Assembly (NCBI RefSeq): GCF_030865425.1
Contig: NZ_JAVFCB010000006.1
Span: 124,001 to 188,000, forward strand
Direction of reading: 5' to 3'
Source: Microbacterium capsulatum
Lineage (GTDB): Bacteria > Actinomycetota > Actinomycetes > Actinomycetales > Microbacteriaceae
Length of the DNA: 64,000 nt
Both the position numbers and the translations under genes were made by a program. The notes under the pieces were generated by a model. It ran no database searches. It saw nothing but the letters and a program-made list of their open reading frames with translations, and was not told where the DNA came from. Positions 17,594 to 26,219 of the stretch are shown here, piece by piece. Numbering within the stretch: the first letter of the stretch is position 1; each line of letters begins with the position of its first letter.

Positions 17594-18376
17594 TCAGCCC
17601 GCCTTCCGGATGTGCTCGAAGATGCGCGTGCGCAGCTCCGCGAACTCCGGCAGCGCCCGGGTGCGCAGCTGGTCGCGGGGCTCCGGGAACGCGATCTCGA
17701 TCACCTCGGTGACCCGGGCGGGACGCTCGCCGAGCACGACGACGCGGTCGGACAGGTAGACGGCCTCGTCGATGTCGTGCGTGACGATGACGATGGTCAT
17801 GCCGAACTGCTCGCGGATCCGCAGGCACAGGTCCTCGAGCTCGAAGCGGGTCTGCGCGTCGACCGAGGCGAACGGCTCGTCCATCACGAGCACCTCGGGG
17901 CGGTACGCGATGGCCCGGGCGATCGCGACGCGCTGCTGCATGCCGCCGGACAGCTGCCACGGGTACTTCGTCTCGGCGCCGGAGAGGCCGACGGCGGCGA
18001 GCGCCGCTGTGATCCGCTCCTCCCGCTCCGCCGCGGGCAGCCGCAGGTGACGCAGCGGGAGCCGCACGTTGCGCTCCACCGTGAGCCAGGGCATCAGCGA
18101 GCGGGTGTACTCCTGGAACACCAGCGCCATCTCCTGCGGCGGACCGTCGATGGGGACGCCGTCGATCGCCGCCACACCGGCCGTGTACGGCTGCAGGCCG
18201 GTCAGGCACTTCAGCAGCGTCGTCTTGCCGATGCCGGACGGCCCGACGATGCAGGCGACCTCTCCGACGTGCACGTCGAACGTGAGGTCGGCGATGACCG
18301 GCACGTCCCCGCTCTTGGTGCGGTAGGTCTTGGCGAGACCCTGGACGCTCAGGCGCACGGGCGTGACGATGCTCAT
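17594..18376 (-). CDS. SsuB/TauB-type ABC ATPase
   Basis: A 260-residue ATP-binding subunit with Walker A GPSGIGKTT (about residues 45-53), Q-loop VFQEYTRS, signature LSGGMQQRVAIARA, Walker B VLVMDEPFASVD and H-loop THD. This pattern fits the nitrate/sulfonate/taurine importer ATPases. The ATG at 18376 overlaps the stop of the permease gene upstream (ATGA). With two permeases and one binding protein it forms an importer next to an arylsulfatase, an arrangement like the sulfate-ester transport genes (atsRBC) of pseudomonads; that comparison is from memory. Confidence 0.92.
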   Translation of the reverse strand: MSIVTPVRLSVQGLAKTYRTKSGDVPVIADLTFDVHVGEVACIVGPSGIGKTTLLKCLTGLQPYTAGVAAIDGVPIDGPPQEMALVFQEYTRSLMPWLTVERNVRLPLRHLRLPAAEREERITAALAAVGLSGAETKYPWQLSGGMQQRVAIARAIAYRPEVLVMDEPFASVDAQTRFELEDLCLRIREQFGMTIVIVTHDIDEAVYLSDRVVVLGERPARVTEVIEIAFPEPRDQLRTRALPEFAELRTRIFEHIRKAG

Positions 18377-19209
18377 TCGCTCTTCTCCAATTGTTGCGAG
18401 GCGATGTACCAGCGCAGGATCGCGCGGCGGAACAGGGTGAACAGGGCGGTCGCGGCGTATCCGATGACGCCGAGGACGAGGATGCCCGCCCACATGTCGG
18501 TGATCGCGAACGACTGCTGCGCGAGCAGGGTCGCCGCGCCCAGACCGGTCGAGGAGCCCAGCATCTCGCTCGCGATCATGACGACGAACGCCGTGATCAG
18601 GCTCACCTGCATCCCGGAGAGGATGCGCGGGCTCGCCGCGGGCAGGACGAGCTGGAACACCCGCTCCGCGCGGCTGAGCCGGTAGACCCGCCCGACCATC
18701 TCGAGCGTCGGATCCCCGGCCCTGACGCCGTCGATCGTCGAGATGAGGATCGGGAACAGCGCGGCGAGCGAGATGGACAGGATGCGCGTCTCGTTCCCGA
18801 AGCCGATGATCGAGACGAAGATGGGGACGAGGGCGACCGGCGGGATCGCCCGGAAGAAGTGGATCGTCGGCTCGACGAACCAGCTCAGCCAGGCGATCAG
18901 GCCGAGCGCGCAGCCCAGCAGCACGCCGACGACGGTCGCGATCGCGAACGACAGGACGAGGTTCAGCACCGAGACCCCGATGTCGCCGAGGAACGCCGGT
19001 GTGGCCAGGAGCTGACCGAGGCGGCCGACGATGGCCGACAACGGCGGGAAGAACGTGTTGGTCGATCCGGCGGACACGATCCACCACAGCGCCACGAGGA
19101 CGACGGGGACCGCGATCTCGGTGCCGATCAGCGCCCACCGCGGTGCGCCGCTCGTGCGGCGTCCGCGACGCAGCCGCGCGGTCGTCTGGACCGAGGACGT
19201 GAGGGTCAT
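18373..19209 (-). CDS. SsuC-type ABC permease 2
   Basis: A 278-residue permease of the nitrate/sulfonate/taurine family with six hydrophobic segments. The conserved loop is FFRAIPPVALVPIFVSIIGF, and the ATPase-coupling EAA-like segment is YRLSRAERVFQLVLPAASPR. The ATG at 19209 overlaps the stop of the preceding permease by one base (TGATG). The presence of two different permease genes suggests a heterodimeric channel, unlike the single SsuC of Escherichia coli. Confidence 0.9.
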   Translation of the reverse strand: MTLTSSVQTTARLRRGRRTSGAPRWALIGTEIAVPVVLVALWWIVSAGSTNTFFPPLSAIVGRLGQLLATPAFLGDIGVSVLNLVLSFAIATVVGVLLGCALGLIAWLSWFVEPTIHFFRAIPPVALVPIFVSIIGFGNETRILSISLAALFPILISTIDGVRAGDPTLEMVGRVYRLSRAERVFQLVLPAASPRILSGMQVSLITAFVVMIASEMLGSSTGLGAATLLAQQSFAITDMWAGILVLGVIGYAATALFTLFRRAILRWYIASQQLEKSE

Positions 19210-19997
19210 CAGTGCTGCTCCTTCCGGTACTGGGGGTGCCAGTGCAGCAGCGTGCGCTCTCCCCACTGGCTGAGCCCCTGGATGACGAGCCCGAGGACGC
19301 CGAGGATGAGCACGTAACCGAACAGCTGCGCCTGGTTCCCGGAGATCTGGGACATCAGCAGGCTCTGCCCGAGCCCGGGCCCACCGCCGAGCAGACCAGC
19401 GACGACGGCGATGACGAGCGACGTCGGCGCGGCCACCCGGATCGCCGTGCCGATGTACGGCAGCGCACTGGGGAGCACGATCCGGCCGAGGATCTCGGCC
19501 CGGCTCATGCCGTACGACGCGCCGGTCGCGCGGGTGACCGGGTCCGTGTCGAAGACGCCGGCCGAGCTCTGCACGGCGATCGCGATGAACGACCCGAAGA
19601 ACACGAGGAACGTGCCCATGCCCGAGGTGGGGCCGAGAACCAGGACGACCACGGGCAGGATGACGATCGGCGGGATCGGCTTGAGGAACTCCAGGGGCAC
19701 CCTCGTCGCATGCATCGCCAGCGGCGAGGATCCGATCGCGACCCCCAGCAGCACCCCGACGAAAGCGGCCGCGATGAGGCCCGTGAAGGCCATGACGAGG
19801 GTGTCGCCGGTCGCCTGCCACAGTCCGGGGGTGCCGAGGAGGCCTCCCGCCGCCTCCAGCGCCTGCAGCGCCGAGGGCAGCGGGGCCCGGGAGAGCGGCC
19901 CGACGGTGGCCACGAACTGCCACATCGCCAGCGCGACCAGCACACCCGCAGCCCCGGTGAGGGTGGGCAGCGTCCTCGAACGTGTCATCGCCGTCAT
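19209..19997 (-). CDS. SsuC-type ABC permease 1
   Basis: A 262-residue permease homologous to its downstream neighbour, with the loop FLKPIPPIVILPVVVLVLGP and the coupling segment YGMSRAEILGRIVLPSALPY. The ATG at 19997 overlaps the stop of the binding-protein gene (ATGA); a second in-frame ATG lies three codons later. It is the partner of permease 2 in the sulfate ester or sulfonate importer. Both frames extend upstream only as shadows of neighbouring genes. Confidence 0.9.
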   Translation of the reverse strand: MTAMTRSRTLPTLTGAAGVLVALAMWQFVATVGPLSRAPLPSALQALEAAGGLLGTPGLWQATGDTLVMAFTGLIAAAFVGVLLGVAIGSSPLAMHATRVPLEFLKPIPPIVILPVVVLVLGPTSGMGTFLVFFGSFIAIAVQSSAGVFDTDPVTRATGASYGMSRAEILGRIVLPSALPYIGTAIRVAAPTSLVIAVVAGLLGGGPGLGQSLLMSQISGNQAQLFGYVLILGVLGLVIQGLSQWGERTLLHWHPQYRKEQH

Positions 19998-20998
19998 TTC
20001 GCGACGATGACGCCCGTGAGGTCGACCGGCTTCGGCAGGAAGCCGAGGTCGACCATCTTCGTGTCCGGTCGCTGCAGATCCTCCTGGGCGACCACGGTGG
20101 GCCAGAACGGCACCTTCACCTGGTCGAGGGTCAGCGTGGACTTCGTGTAGGCGAGGCCGGCCTTGATGGCCTCGTCGGGATGCGCGGTCGCGTACTCGTT
20201 CGACTTCACGATCGCGCGCTGGAAGGCGCGGATCACGTCCTTCTTCGCCTGAACCGTGGACGAACCGGACGTCCACAGGCCGGTGGCGCCCTGCTCGAAG
20301 AAGCCGACGGACGGCGCGGACAGCTGCGTGGAGCCGTTCGCGAGCGCCTGCGCGGTGAACGGGCTCACCAGGCCGGCCGCGTCGACGGTGCCGTTCTTGA
20401 GCGCGGCGACCGCCGAGGTGAAATCGAGCACGACCCACTTGACGCCGCTCGCCGGATCGACGCCGGCCTTCTTCAGCTCCTCGGAGATCACGACCTCGAG
20501 CTGGGCCTTGCGCGCGGGGATCGCGATGGTCTTGCCGGCCAGGTCCTTCACCGAGGTCACCCCGCCCTTGGCGCTCGCGAACAGCCCGGTGTCGTCCAGC
20601 TTGGCCGGGTCGGCGGCGGTGGACGCGCCCTGCGGGTAGCCGTCGGCGGCTCCGACCACCTTGATCGGCACGCCCTGGTTCAGCGCGTTCAGCAGCGGGA
20701 TGCTCGGGGCGTAGGCCACGTCGACCTGACCGCTCTGCACCGCCGCGAGGCCCGCCGGCGGGTTCGCGACGATCGACGTCTCGATCTTCAGGCCCTCGTC
20801 GGCGAAGAAGCCCTTGGCCATGCCGGTGAGCAGGCTGCCGTCCGAGGTGAGTCCGATCGTGGCGACCTTCACCGTCGTGAGCTGGCCGCCGTGGCCGGGC
20901 TCGGCCGATCCGGAGGAGGACGAGCAGCCGGCGAGGGCGACGGCGGCGCCGACCGCGGCCAGGGCGGCGACGGCACGGAGTGCGCGGGTGATTTCCAT
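19994..20998 (-). CDS. ABC importer binding lipoprotein, nitrate/sulfonate/taurine type
   Basis: A 334-residue binding protein (NMT1/SsuA-like). The start MEITRALRAVAALAAVGAAV leads into the lipobox LAGC, giving a membrane-tethered lipoprotein. The body opens with TVKVATIGLTSDGSLLTGMA and contains IETSIVANPPAGLAAVQSGQ, the usual first-lobe features. The ATG at 20998 is preferred over a longer frame because it directly begins the signal peptide and has AGGAAG upstream. It is the first gene of a leftward operon (binding protein, two permeases, ATPase, sulfatase) with a good promoter at 21119-21092. Confidence 0.92.
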   Translation of the reverse strand: MEITRALRAVAALAAVGAAVALAGCSSSSGSAEPGHGGQLTTVKVATIGLTSDGSLLTGMAKGFFADEGLKIETSIVANPPAGLAAVQSGQVDVAYAPSIPLLNALNQGVPIKVVGAADGYPQGASTAADPAKLDDTGLFASAKGGVTSVKDLAGKTIAIPARKAQLEVVISEELKKAGVDPASGVKWVVLDFTSAVAALKNGTVDAAGLVSPFTAQALANGSTQLSAPSVGFFEQGATGLWTSGSSTVQAKKDVIRAFQRAIVKSNEYATAHPDEAIKAGLAYTKSTLTLDQVKVPFWPTVVAQEDLQRPDTKMVDLGFLPKPVDLTGVIVAK

Positions 20999-21072
20999 GG
21001 GGTGCTTCCTGTCTTGGCGCTTCTCTGCGGGATCGGACGGAGGGCCTCTTGGCGCGACATCCTCGTCTTTAA

Positions 21073-21151
21073 TCACCACTTGGTCACTCAAAGAATACTC
21101 AGGCGACTAGTGTTGTCAAGGGATTCTCACGTTTTAGTCTCCAATTGGTTA
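21073..21151. promoter_or_regulatory. Divergent promoters with overlapping -35 boxes and paired operator sites
   Basis: Leftward: -35 TTGACA (21119 to 21114 on the minus strand), a 16-base spacer and -10 TATTCT (21097 to 21092). Rightward: -35 TTGTCA (21113-21118), a 16-base spacer and -10 TAGTCT (21135-21140). The two -35 boxes share bases. Near each predicted start lies a similar site, CCACTTGGTCA at 21076-21086 and CCAATTGGTTA at 21141-21151, related as ACCANNTGGT-type imperfect palindromes. They are candidate TetR operators controlling both the sulfatase operon and tetR. Confidence 0.65.
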
Positions 21152-21217
21152 TCTTTCCGCGGAGACCTGGGCGAGCACGGCTCCCCCTAGGATCGACAGC
21201 ATCAGGAGGGGGAACAC

Positions 21218-21841
21218 GTGCCCAAGATCGTCGACCACAACGAGCGGCGCGAGCACATCGCCGACGCCGCGACGCAGGTGATCATCCGCGAGGGCTTCGA
21301 GCGGCTCACCATGCGCGAGATCGCCGCGGCGGCCGGGTACAGCCACGGCGCGATCGCCCGCTACTTCCCCACCAAGGAGAGCCTGCTCACCGCCTCCTTC
21401 GTGCGGCTCCACGTGGAGGCCAACGGACGGATCCTGACCGAGGTCGCGGGCAAGCGCGGCCTCGACGCGCTGGAGCAGATGTGCCGCGAGATCCTCCCGT
21501 TCGGGGAACTCGGTCCCAAGTACGCCCGCGTCGTCATCGCGTTCTGGGACCACGCCTCGCAGGACACGAGGATCACCCAGATCCACCGCGAGAACAATCA
21601 GCGCTGGCGGGACCAGTTCCGCCGCTTCCTCGTCGAGGCGCGGGAGGACGGGGAACTCGCCGCGCACATCGACATCGACACGGCGGTCGGCGAGGTCGCC
21701 TCGCGCAACGCCGGTTGGCAGATGGTGTCGGTGCTGCTGCCGGAGGCCGCCGGGGACGAGCGCATCGAGGCCGGACTGCAGGCCCTGCTCGCGGAGCTGC
21801 GCGGCCGGACCCCTGACGAGCCCGGCCGCGCGGCCTCCTAG
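21218..21841 (+). CDS. TetR-family transcriptional regulator
   Basis: A 207-residue TetR repressor. The N-terminal helix-turn-helix is TMREIAAAAGYSHGAIARYF (about residues 28-47), followed by TKESLLTASF; the all-helical C-terminal part should bind the ligand. The start is a GTG at 21218 with AGGAGG upstream (from 21204). It is divergent from the sulfatase/importer operon and convergent with the GMC oxidoreductase gene. The two stop codons interlock in one CTAG. Paired operator-like sites in the intergenic region make it the likely repressor of that operon. Confidence 0.9.
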   Translation: MPKIVDHNERREHIADAATQVIIREGFERLTMREIAAAAGYSHGAIARYFPTKESLLTASFVRLHVEANGRILTEVAGKRGLDALEQMCREILPFGELGPKYARVVIAFWDHASQDTRITQIHRENNQRWRDQFRRFLVEAREDGELAAHIDIDTAVGEVASRNAGWQMVSVLLPEAAGDERIEAGLQALLAELRGRTPDEPGRAAS

Positions 21842-23331
21842 TCCGCGTCCTCCAGAACGAGCCGCGCGCCGATCTCGCCGATCACGGCGGCCGGGGCGTT
21901 GGTGTTGCCCGTCGTGATCGTGGGCATCACCGACGCGTCGATCACGCGCAGGCCGGCGATGCCGCGGACGCGCAGACGCGGATCCACGACCGCCCGGTCG
22001 TCAGAGCCCATCCGGCAGGTGCCGACCTGGTGGTGGTAGGTGATCGAGGTCCGGCGGACCCAGTCCTCCACGTCCTCATCGGCCACCTCGGGTCCCGGAT
22101 ACGCCTCGGTCGCGCCCCAGGCCTCGGCGAGCGCCGGGCGGGCGCCGATGCGGCGGGCCTGACGCACGGAGGCGGCGAGAGCGGCCACGTCGCGCTCGTC
22201 CTCGAGGGCTGCGAGGTCGATGAGCAGCGGATCCGCGAGCCCCGCGCCGGACAGGCGCAGGCTGCCGCGGCTGTGCGGCGTCACGAGTCCCGCCATGAGC
22301 GAGAAGCCGTCGCCGGGGCCGTGGGTGCCGGGACGCGGCTCCAGCTCGCCCCACATCGGCACGGAGAAGTGGATCGGCTGGGTGTCCGGCTCCGCCAGGT
22401 CGTCCCGGCTGCGCCAGAACAGGTGCGTCTGCGTGACCGAGACGCCGGGCTGCGGCGGACCGACCGGTTCGCGGGTCGTGAAGATCACCGGGGAGAGCAG
22501 GTGGTCGTGCAGGTCGGCGCCCACAGCGGGCGCATCCCGGACGACGTCGATGCCGAGGGTCTCCAGATCCGCGCGGGGGCCGATGCCGCTGCGCAGCAGG
22601 ATCGCCGGGCTGCCCAGCGCACCTGCGGCCAGGACCACCTCGTCGGCCCGCAGGTCCCGCTGTTCCGAGCCCTCGCCGAGGCGCACGCCCACCGCGCGGC
22701 CGTCCTCGACGATCACGGAGTGCACCTCCGCGTCGGTGACGACCCGCAGGTTCGCGGCGTCCTCGACGGGCCGCACGTACGCCATCCAGGTGTTCACCCG
22801 GCGCCCGTCGCGCATCGTCACCTGCTCCTGGGAGATCCCGTCGAGCGTGCCGCCGTTGTAGTCGGGGTTGCGCTCGAGGCCCTCCTCGACGGCGGCGTCG
22901 ACGATGGACCGCTGGATCGGGGTCAGCGGGTAGTCGTCGGTCACCGGCAGCAGGTCGTTCTCGATCGCCTCGAACACGGGCGCCACCGCCGACCAGCCCC
23001 AGCCGGTCGCGCCGGAGCGCTCCCAGCCGTCGTAGTCGCTCGCGGCGCAGCGCACCCAGATCATCGCGTTCAGCGCATGGGATCCTCCGGTCACCCTGCC
23101 GCGAGGAAGGTGCAGCCGACGGCCGGCCGCATGCTCCTGCGGCACCGTGTACAGGTCCCAGTCCTCGGCGGCGTGCCACAGCTCCCCCGCACGGGCGGGA
23201 TCGTGGATCGCGGGGTTCGTGTCGTAGCCGCCGGCCTCGACGAGCGTGACGTCGTATCCGGCATCGACGAGCCGGCGGGTCACGATGCTGCCGGACGTGC
23301 CGGCGCCGACGACGACGACCGAGCGCGGCAC
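21838..23331 (-). CDS. GMC-family FAD-dependent oxidoreductase
   Basis: A 497-residue glucose-methanol-choline oxidoreductase. The FAD-binding motif is VVVGAGTSGSIVTRRL at residues 5-20; the GMC signature is GRVTGGSHALNAMIWVR; the catalytic His is in SITYHHQVGTCRMG; the C-terminal NTNAPAAVIGE closes the FAD site. It oxidises an alcohol to an aldehyde. The GTG start at 23331 follows GAAGGG and lies three bases after the aldehyde dehydrogenase stop, so the two enzymes are made together and probably act in sequence. Choline dehydrogenase activity is possible but not shown. Confidence 0.92.
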   Translation of the reverse strand: MPRSVVVVGAGTSGSIVTRRLVDAGYDVTLVEAGGYDTNPAIHDPARAGELWHAAEDWDLYTVPQEHAAGRRLHLPRGRVTGGSHALNAMIWVRCAASDYDGWERSGATGWGWSAVAPVFEAIENDLLPVTDDYPLTPIQRSIVDAAVEEGLERNPDYNGGTLDGISQEQVTMRDGRRVNTWMAYVRPVEDAANLRVVTDAEVHSVIVEDGRAVGVRLGEGSEQRDLRADEVVLAAGALGSPAILLRSGIGPRADLETLGIDVVRDAPAVGADLHDHLLSPVIFTTREPVGPPQPGVSVTQTHLFWRSRDDLAEPDTQPIHFSVPMWGELEPRPGTHGPGDGFSLMAGLVTPHSRGSLRLSGAGLADPLLIDLAALEDERDVAALAASVRQARRIGARPALAEAWGATEAYPGPEVADEDVEDWVRRTSITYHHQVGTCRMGSDDRAVVDPRLRVRGIAGLRVIDASVMPTITTGNTNAPAAVIGEIGARLVLEDAD

Positions 23332-23334
23332 GGT

Positions 23335-24765
23335 TCAGCCCTTCCGGCCCGGGCCCGAGACGACCTGCGTCACCGAGACCGACTTGAGCCCCTCCACGCC
23401 GAACTCGAGGCCGTAGCCCGAGGCCTTCACGCCGCCGAACGGCACCATCGGGTGGATCCCGCCGTGCGTGTTGATCCACACCGTGCCGGACTGCATCCGC
23501 GTGGCGGCCTCGCGGGCGGCCTCCGGATCGCTCGACCAGACCGAGGCGCCGAGACCCGCGTCGATCCCGTTGGCCCACGCGAACGCCTGGTCCACGTCGG
23601 AATAGCGGATGACCGGCAGCGCGGGGCCGAACTGCTCCTCCTGCACGAGGTCGGCGTCGTTGGAGATGTCCGCGACGATCGTGGGACGGTAGAAGAGCTC
23701 CCCCAGCTCGGGCGCCGCCTCGCCACCGGTGACGATCCGGGCGCCGCGGGCCCTCGCGTCCTCGACGAGGCGCGAGACGATGTCGAACTGCGGCCTGTTC
23801 TGCAGCGGCCCGAGCACATTGTTCTCGTCCAGGCCGTTGCCCATCGGCATGCTCGCGGCGATCCCGGCGAGCGCTTCCACGACCTGGTCGTAGACCGAGT
23901 CGTGCACGTAGAGGCGCTTCAGCGCCGCGCAGGTCTGGCCGGTGTTCAGGAACGCGCCCCAGAACAGATCCTCGGCGATGGCGGCGGGATCCGTGCCCGG
24001 GAGCACGATGCCCGCGTCGTTGCCGCCCATCTCGAGCGTGAGCCGGGCGAGGTTGCCCGCGGAGGCCTCGATGATCTTGCGGCCGGTCGCGGTGGATCCG
24101 GTGAACATGATCTTCGCGATGTCGGGGTGCGAGCTCAGCCGGGCGCCGACCTCGCGGTCGCCCGAGATGCCGGTCAGCACGTCGGCGGGCAGCACGTCGT
24201 TCATGACCGCGAGCATCGCGAGCACGCTCAGCGGCGTGTACTCGCTGGGCTTGACGACGACCGTGTTGCCCATCCGCAGCGACGGTCCGATCTGCCAGAT
24301 CGTGATCATCAGAGGCCAGTTCCACGGGCCGATCGCGCCGACGACTCCCGCCGCCTTGTAGACGAGTTCGGCGTGCATGCTCTCGTCGTCGATCAGCACC
24401 TCGGGCTCGAGCACGGTGGTCGCGTTGGTGCGCAGCCACGCGGTGCACGCGCCCAGCTCGAAGCGCGCGTTCGGGCCGTTCAGCGGCTTGCCCTGCTCGC
24501 GGGACAGGATGTGCGCGAGCGCCTCGGCGTTCGCGTCGATCGCGTCGGCGGCGGCGAGCAGCAGCTCGCTGCGCTCGGCGTGCCCGAGCCCCTCCCACGC
24601 CGGCTGGGCCGCCTTCGCACGCGCGATCGCGTCATCGAGGTCGGCGACGGTGTGCACCGGGGCGCGGCCGATCGTCTCCCGCGTCGCGGCGTCCGGGATC
24701 TCGCGGCCGGATCCCTCCGGAGCCTGGATGCGGTCGAGCAGGGCTGCTGCGGACGTGTCGGTCAT
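23335..24765 (-). CDS. Aldehyde dehydrogenase
   Basis: A 476-residue NAD(P)-dependent aldehyde dehydrogenase. The substrate-tunnel motif is GAIGPWNWPLM, cofactor loop FTGSTATGR, the general-base Glu is in TLEMGGND and the catalytic Cys in NTGQTCAALKRL. The ATG at 24765 is behind AAGGAGA. It precedes the GMC oxidoreductase gene on the same strand, so an alcohol would be taken through its aldehyde to an acid. It resembles betaine-aldehyde and related dehydrogenases, but the substrate is not assigned. Confidence 0.93.
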   Translation of the reverse strand: MTDTSAAALLDRIQAPEGSGREIPDAATRETIGRAPVHTVADLDDAIARAKAAQPAWEGLGHAERSELLLAAADAIDANAEALAHILSREQGKPLNGPNARFELGACTAWLRTNATTVLEPEVLIDDESMHAELVYKAAGVVGAIGPWNWPLMITIWQIGPSLRMGNTVVVKPSEYTPLSVLAMLAVMNDVLPADVLTGISGDREVGARLSSHPDIAKIMFTGSTATGRKIIEASAGNLARLTLEMGGNDAGIVLPGTDPAAIAEDLFWGAFLNTGQTCAALKRLYVHDSVYDQVVEALAGIAASMPMGNGLDENNVLGPLQNRPQFDIVSRLVEDARARGARIVTGGEAAPELGELFYRPTIVADISNDADLVQEEQFGPALPVIRYSDVDQAFAWANGIDAGLGASVWSSDPEAAREAATRMQSGTVWINTHGGIHPMVPFGGVKASGYGLEFGVEGLKSVSVTQVVSGPGRKG

Positions 24766-24910
24766 CGGTCTCTCCTTCGAGCGTGCGGGCGACGAGTCGT
24801 CCCCTCCATTCTCGGCACGAGCTCCGCCGGCCGGTTGTCGTCGAGCGCGCCGCACATGTCGTGGCGCGAAGGATCTCGGCCTCGGGCGGCCTGGCCGCCG
24901 ACACCGGACG

Positions 24911-25975
24911 TCAGTGCACCGCGACGAAGTCCGCGTAGCGGCGCAGGGCGGCGGCGACCTGCTCGAGATCGAGCGCGGCGTCGAAAAGCTCGGGGATCGG
25001 GTGCTCGCGGTGCCGGCCGACGGCGGCCGAGTGCGTCCAGGCACCGGCGATCCTGCCGGCGGCGAGCAGGCTCGCGCGGACCATGCCGTTCTTCCCGGGG
25101 CCGATCAGCGCCATGCTCTCGGCGGACGCGACCGCGGACCGGTCGGCGTAGGAGATGTAGTACTCGTCGAACATCGGCAGCGCGAGGACCCGCGTGTCGT
25201 CGGATCCCGCGGCCCGGCGTGGATGCGAGGCCGCGACGTATACGCCGTCCGCGGTCTCGGTCACACGGTGCCGTCCGCGCTCGACCGCCTCGCGGGCGGC
25301 GGTGATCGGCAGCCCCGACCACCACGCGAAGTCGTCCACGGTCGCGGGGCCGTGCCCGTCGACGTAGCGGACGAAGAACTCGGCGAGCGGATCCGCCGGC
25401 GCTGCGGTCTCGGGGATCCATTGTTCGGCGAGCACGAAGAGCTGCTCGCGGGAGACCGCGCCGTCGCGGCGCACGACCGGACCCTGCACCAGGATCCCGC
25501 GCACGTTCAGCGCGTAGATGAGGTGCACGCCGCGCTGTCCGCCCGGGTCGATGCCGAGGTCGGTGAGATCGTCGAACAGCTGCGCCCTGTTGCGGCCGCC
25601 GTCGGCGAGGCGATCGCGGAACGCCGCCTCGACACGCGCGATCAGGGCGTCGTCGATGCCGAGCTGGCGCTGCCGGGTCGCATCCTGGCGCAGCTGCCTC
25701 TCCCCCGTGACCGAGAGCACCCAGCGCACGTCCTCGGCCGGGACGGTGTGCAGAGTGCCGCGCATCGTGTGCGTGCGGACGAGCTCTCCGCGGTCGAACG
25801 CGGCGTCGACCGCCGCGAGCGTCGCGGATCCGGCCGCGCGGATGCCGAGGGCCCAGCGCCCGGCGAGGAAGTCCTGGCTCTGCACGGCGAGCATGTGCCG
25901 CGCGGCCTCGACCGGGGTGCGCGCGGGTGCGGTGAGCCGGTGCGAGCGGAGCCGTTCCTTCAGCAGAGCCGTCAT
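24911..25975 (-). CDS. Winged-helix DNA-binding protein (DUF1006/AlkZ-like)
   Basis: A 354-residue protein of the HTH_42 (winged helix, DUF1006) family. It contains the family's AARHMLAVQSQDFLAGRWAL near the N-terminus and VRTHTMRGTLHTVPAEDVRW, the recognisable core. Later segments are FAWWSGLPITAAREAV and LPMFDEYYISYADRS. Some members (AlkZ) are DNA glycosylases that unhook interstrand crosslinks; others are uncharacterised. The ATG at 25975 starts MTALLKERL; an upstream extension to 26092 runs through a repeat and is rejected. It is divergent from the ferric-reductase-like gene. Confidence 0.8.
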   Translation of the reverse strand: MTALLKERLRSHRLTAPARTPVEAARHMLAVQSQDFLAGRWALGIRAAGSATLAAVDAAFDRGELVRTHTMRGTLHTVPAEDVRWVLSVTGERQLRQDATRQRQLGIDDALIARVEAAFRDRLADGGRNRAQLFDDLTDLGIDPGGQRGVHLIYALNVRGILVQGPVVRRDGAVSREQLFVLAEQWIPETAAPADPLAEFFVRYVDGHGPATVDDFAWWSGLPITAAREAVERGRHRVTETADGVYVAASHPRRAAGSDDTRVLALPMFDEYYISYADRSAVASAESMALIGPGKNGMVRASLLAAGRIAGAWTHSAAVGRHREHPIPELFDAALDLEQVAAALRRYADFVAVH

Positions 25976-26005
25976 GGAGCCCATCCTGCCGGGTGCCGCC
26001 GACAT

Positions 26006-26150
26006 CCCCGCGCACCGCGACCGGCTCACGGACGGGACGGGCTCCGTCCGGGTCCGCCGCGAACCCGATGGATACCCCCATCCCCCGCGCACCGCGACCG
26101 GCTCACGGACGGGACAGGCCCCGTCCGGGTCCGCCGCGAACCCGATGGAT
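26006..26150. repeat. 68-bp direct repeat (77-bp period) in divergent intergenic region
   Basis: Two 68-base copies (26006-26073 and 26083-26150) differ at two positions and are separated by nine bases. Each begins CCCCGCGCACCGCGACCGG and ends CGAACCCGATGGAT. The repeat occupies most of the 244-base gap between the AlkZ-like gene and the ferric-reductase-like gene. Confidence 0.9.
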
Positions 26151-26219
26151 TCCCTATGACCCCGCTCAAGGGGGCCGATTCTTGGCCTTCTCTGTCAAAC
26201 CGGCGCGGACGATGGTGCC

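Noticed and set aside
15048-18209. Minus-strand frame of 1053 codons across the sulfatase and ATPase genes
   Set aside because: It is a GC-rich shadow with Arg/Pro/Ala-heavy, low-complexity translation and no domain; the sulfatase and ATPase frames have clear motifs.
21838-24765. Choline dehydrogenase/betaine aldehyde dehydrogenase (betA-betB) naming
   Set aside because: Order and families fit, but no choline importer or BetI regulator is seen and the sulfatase context points elsewhere.
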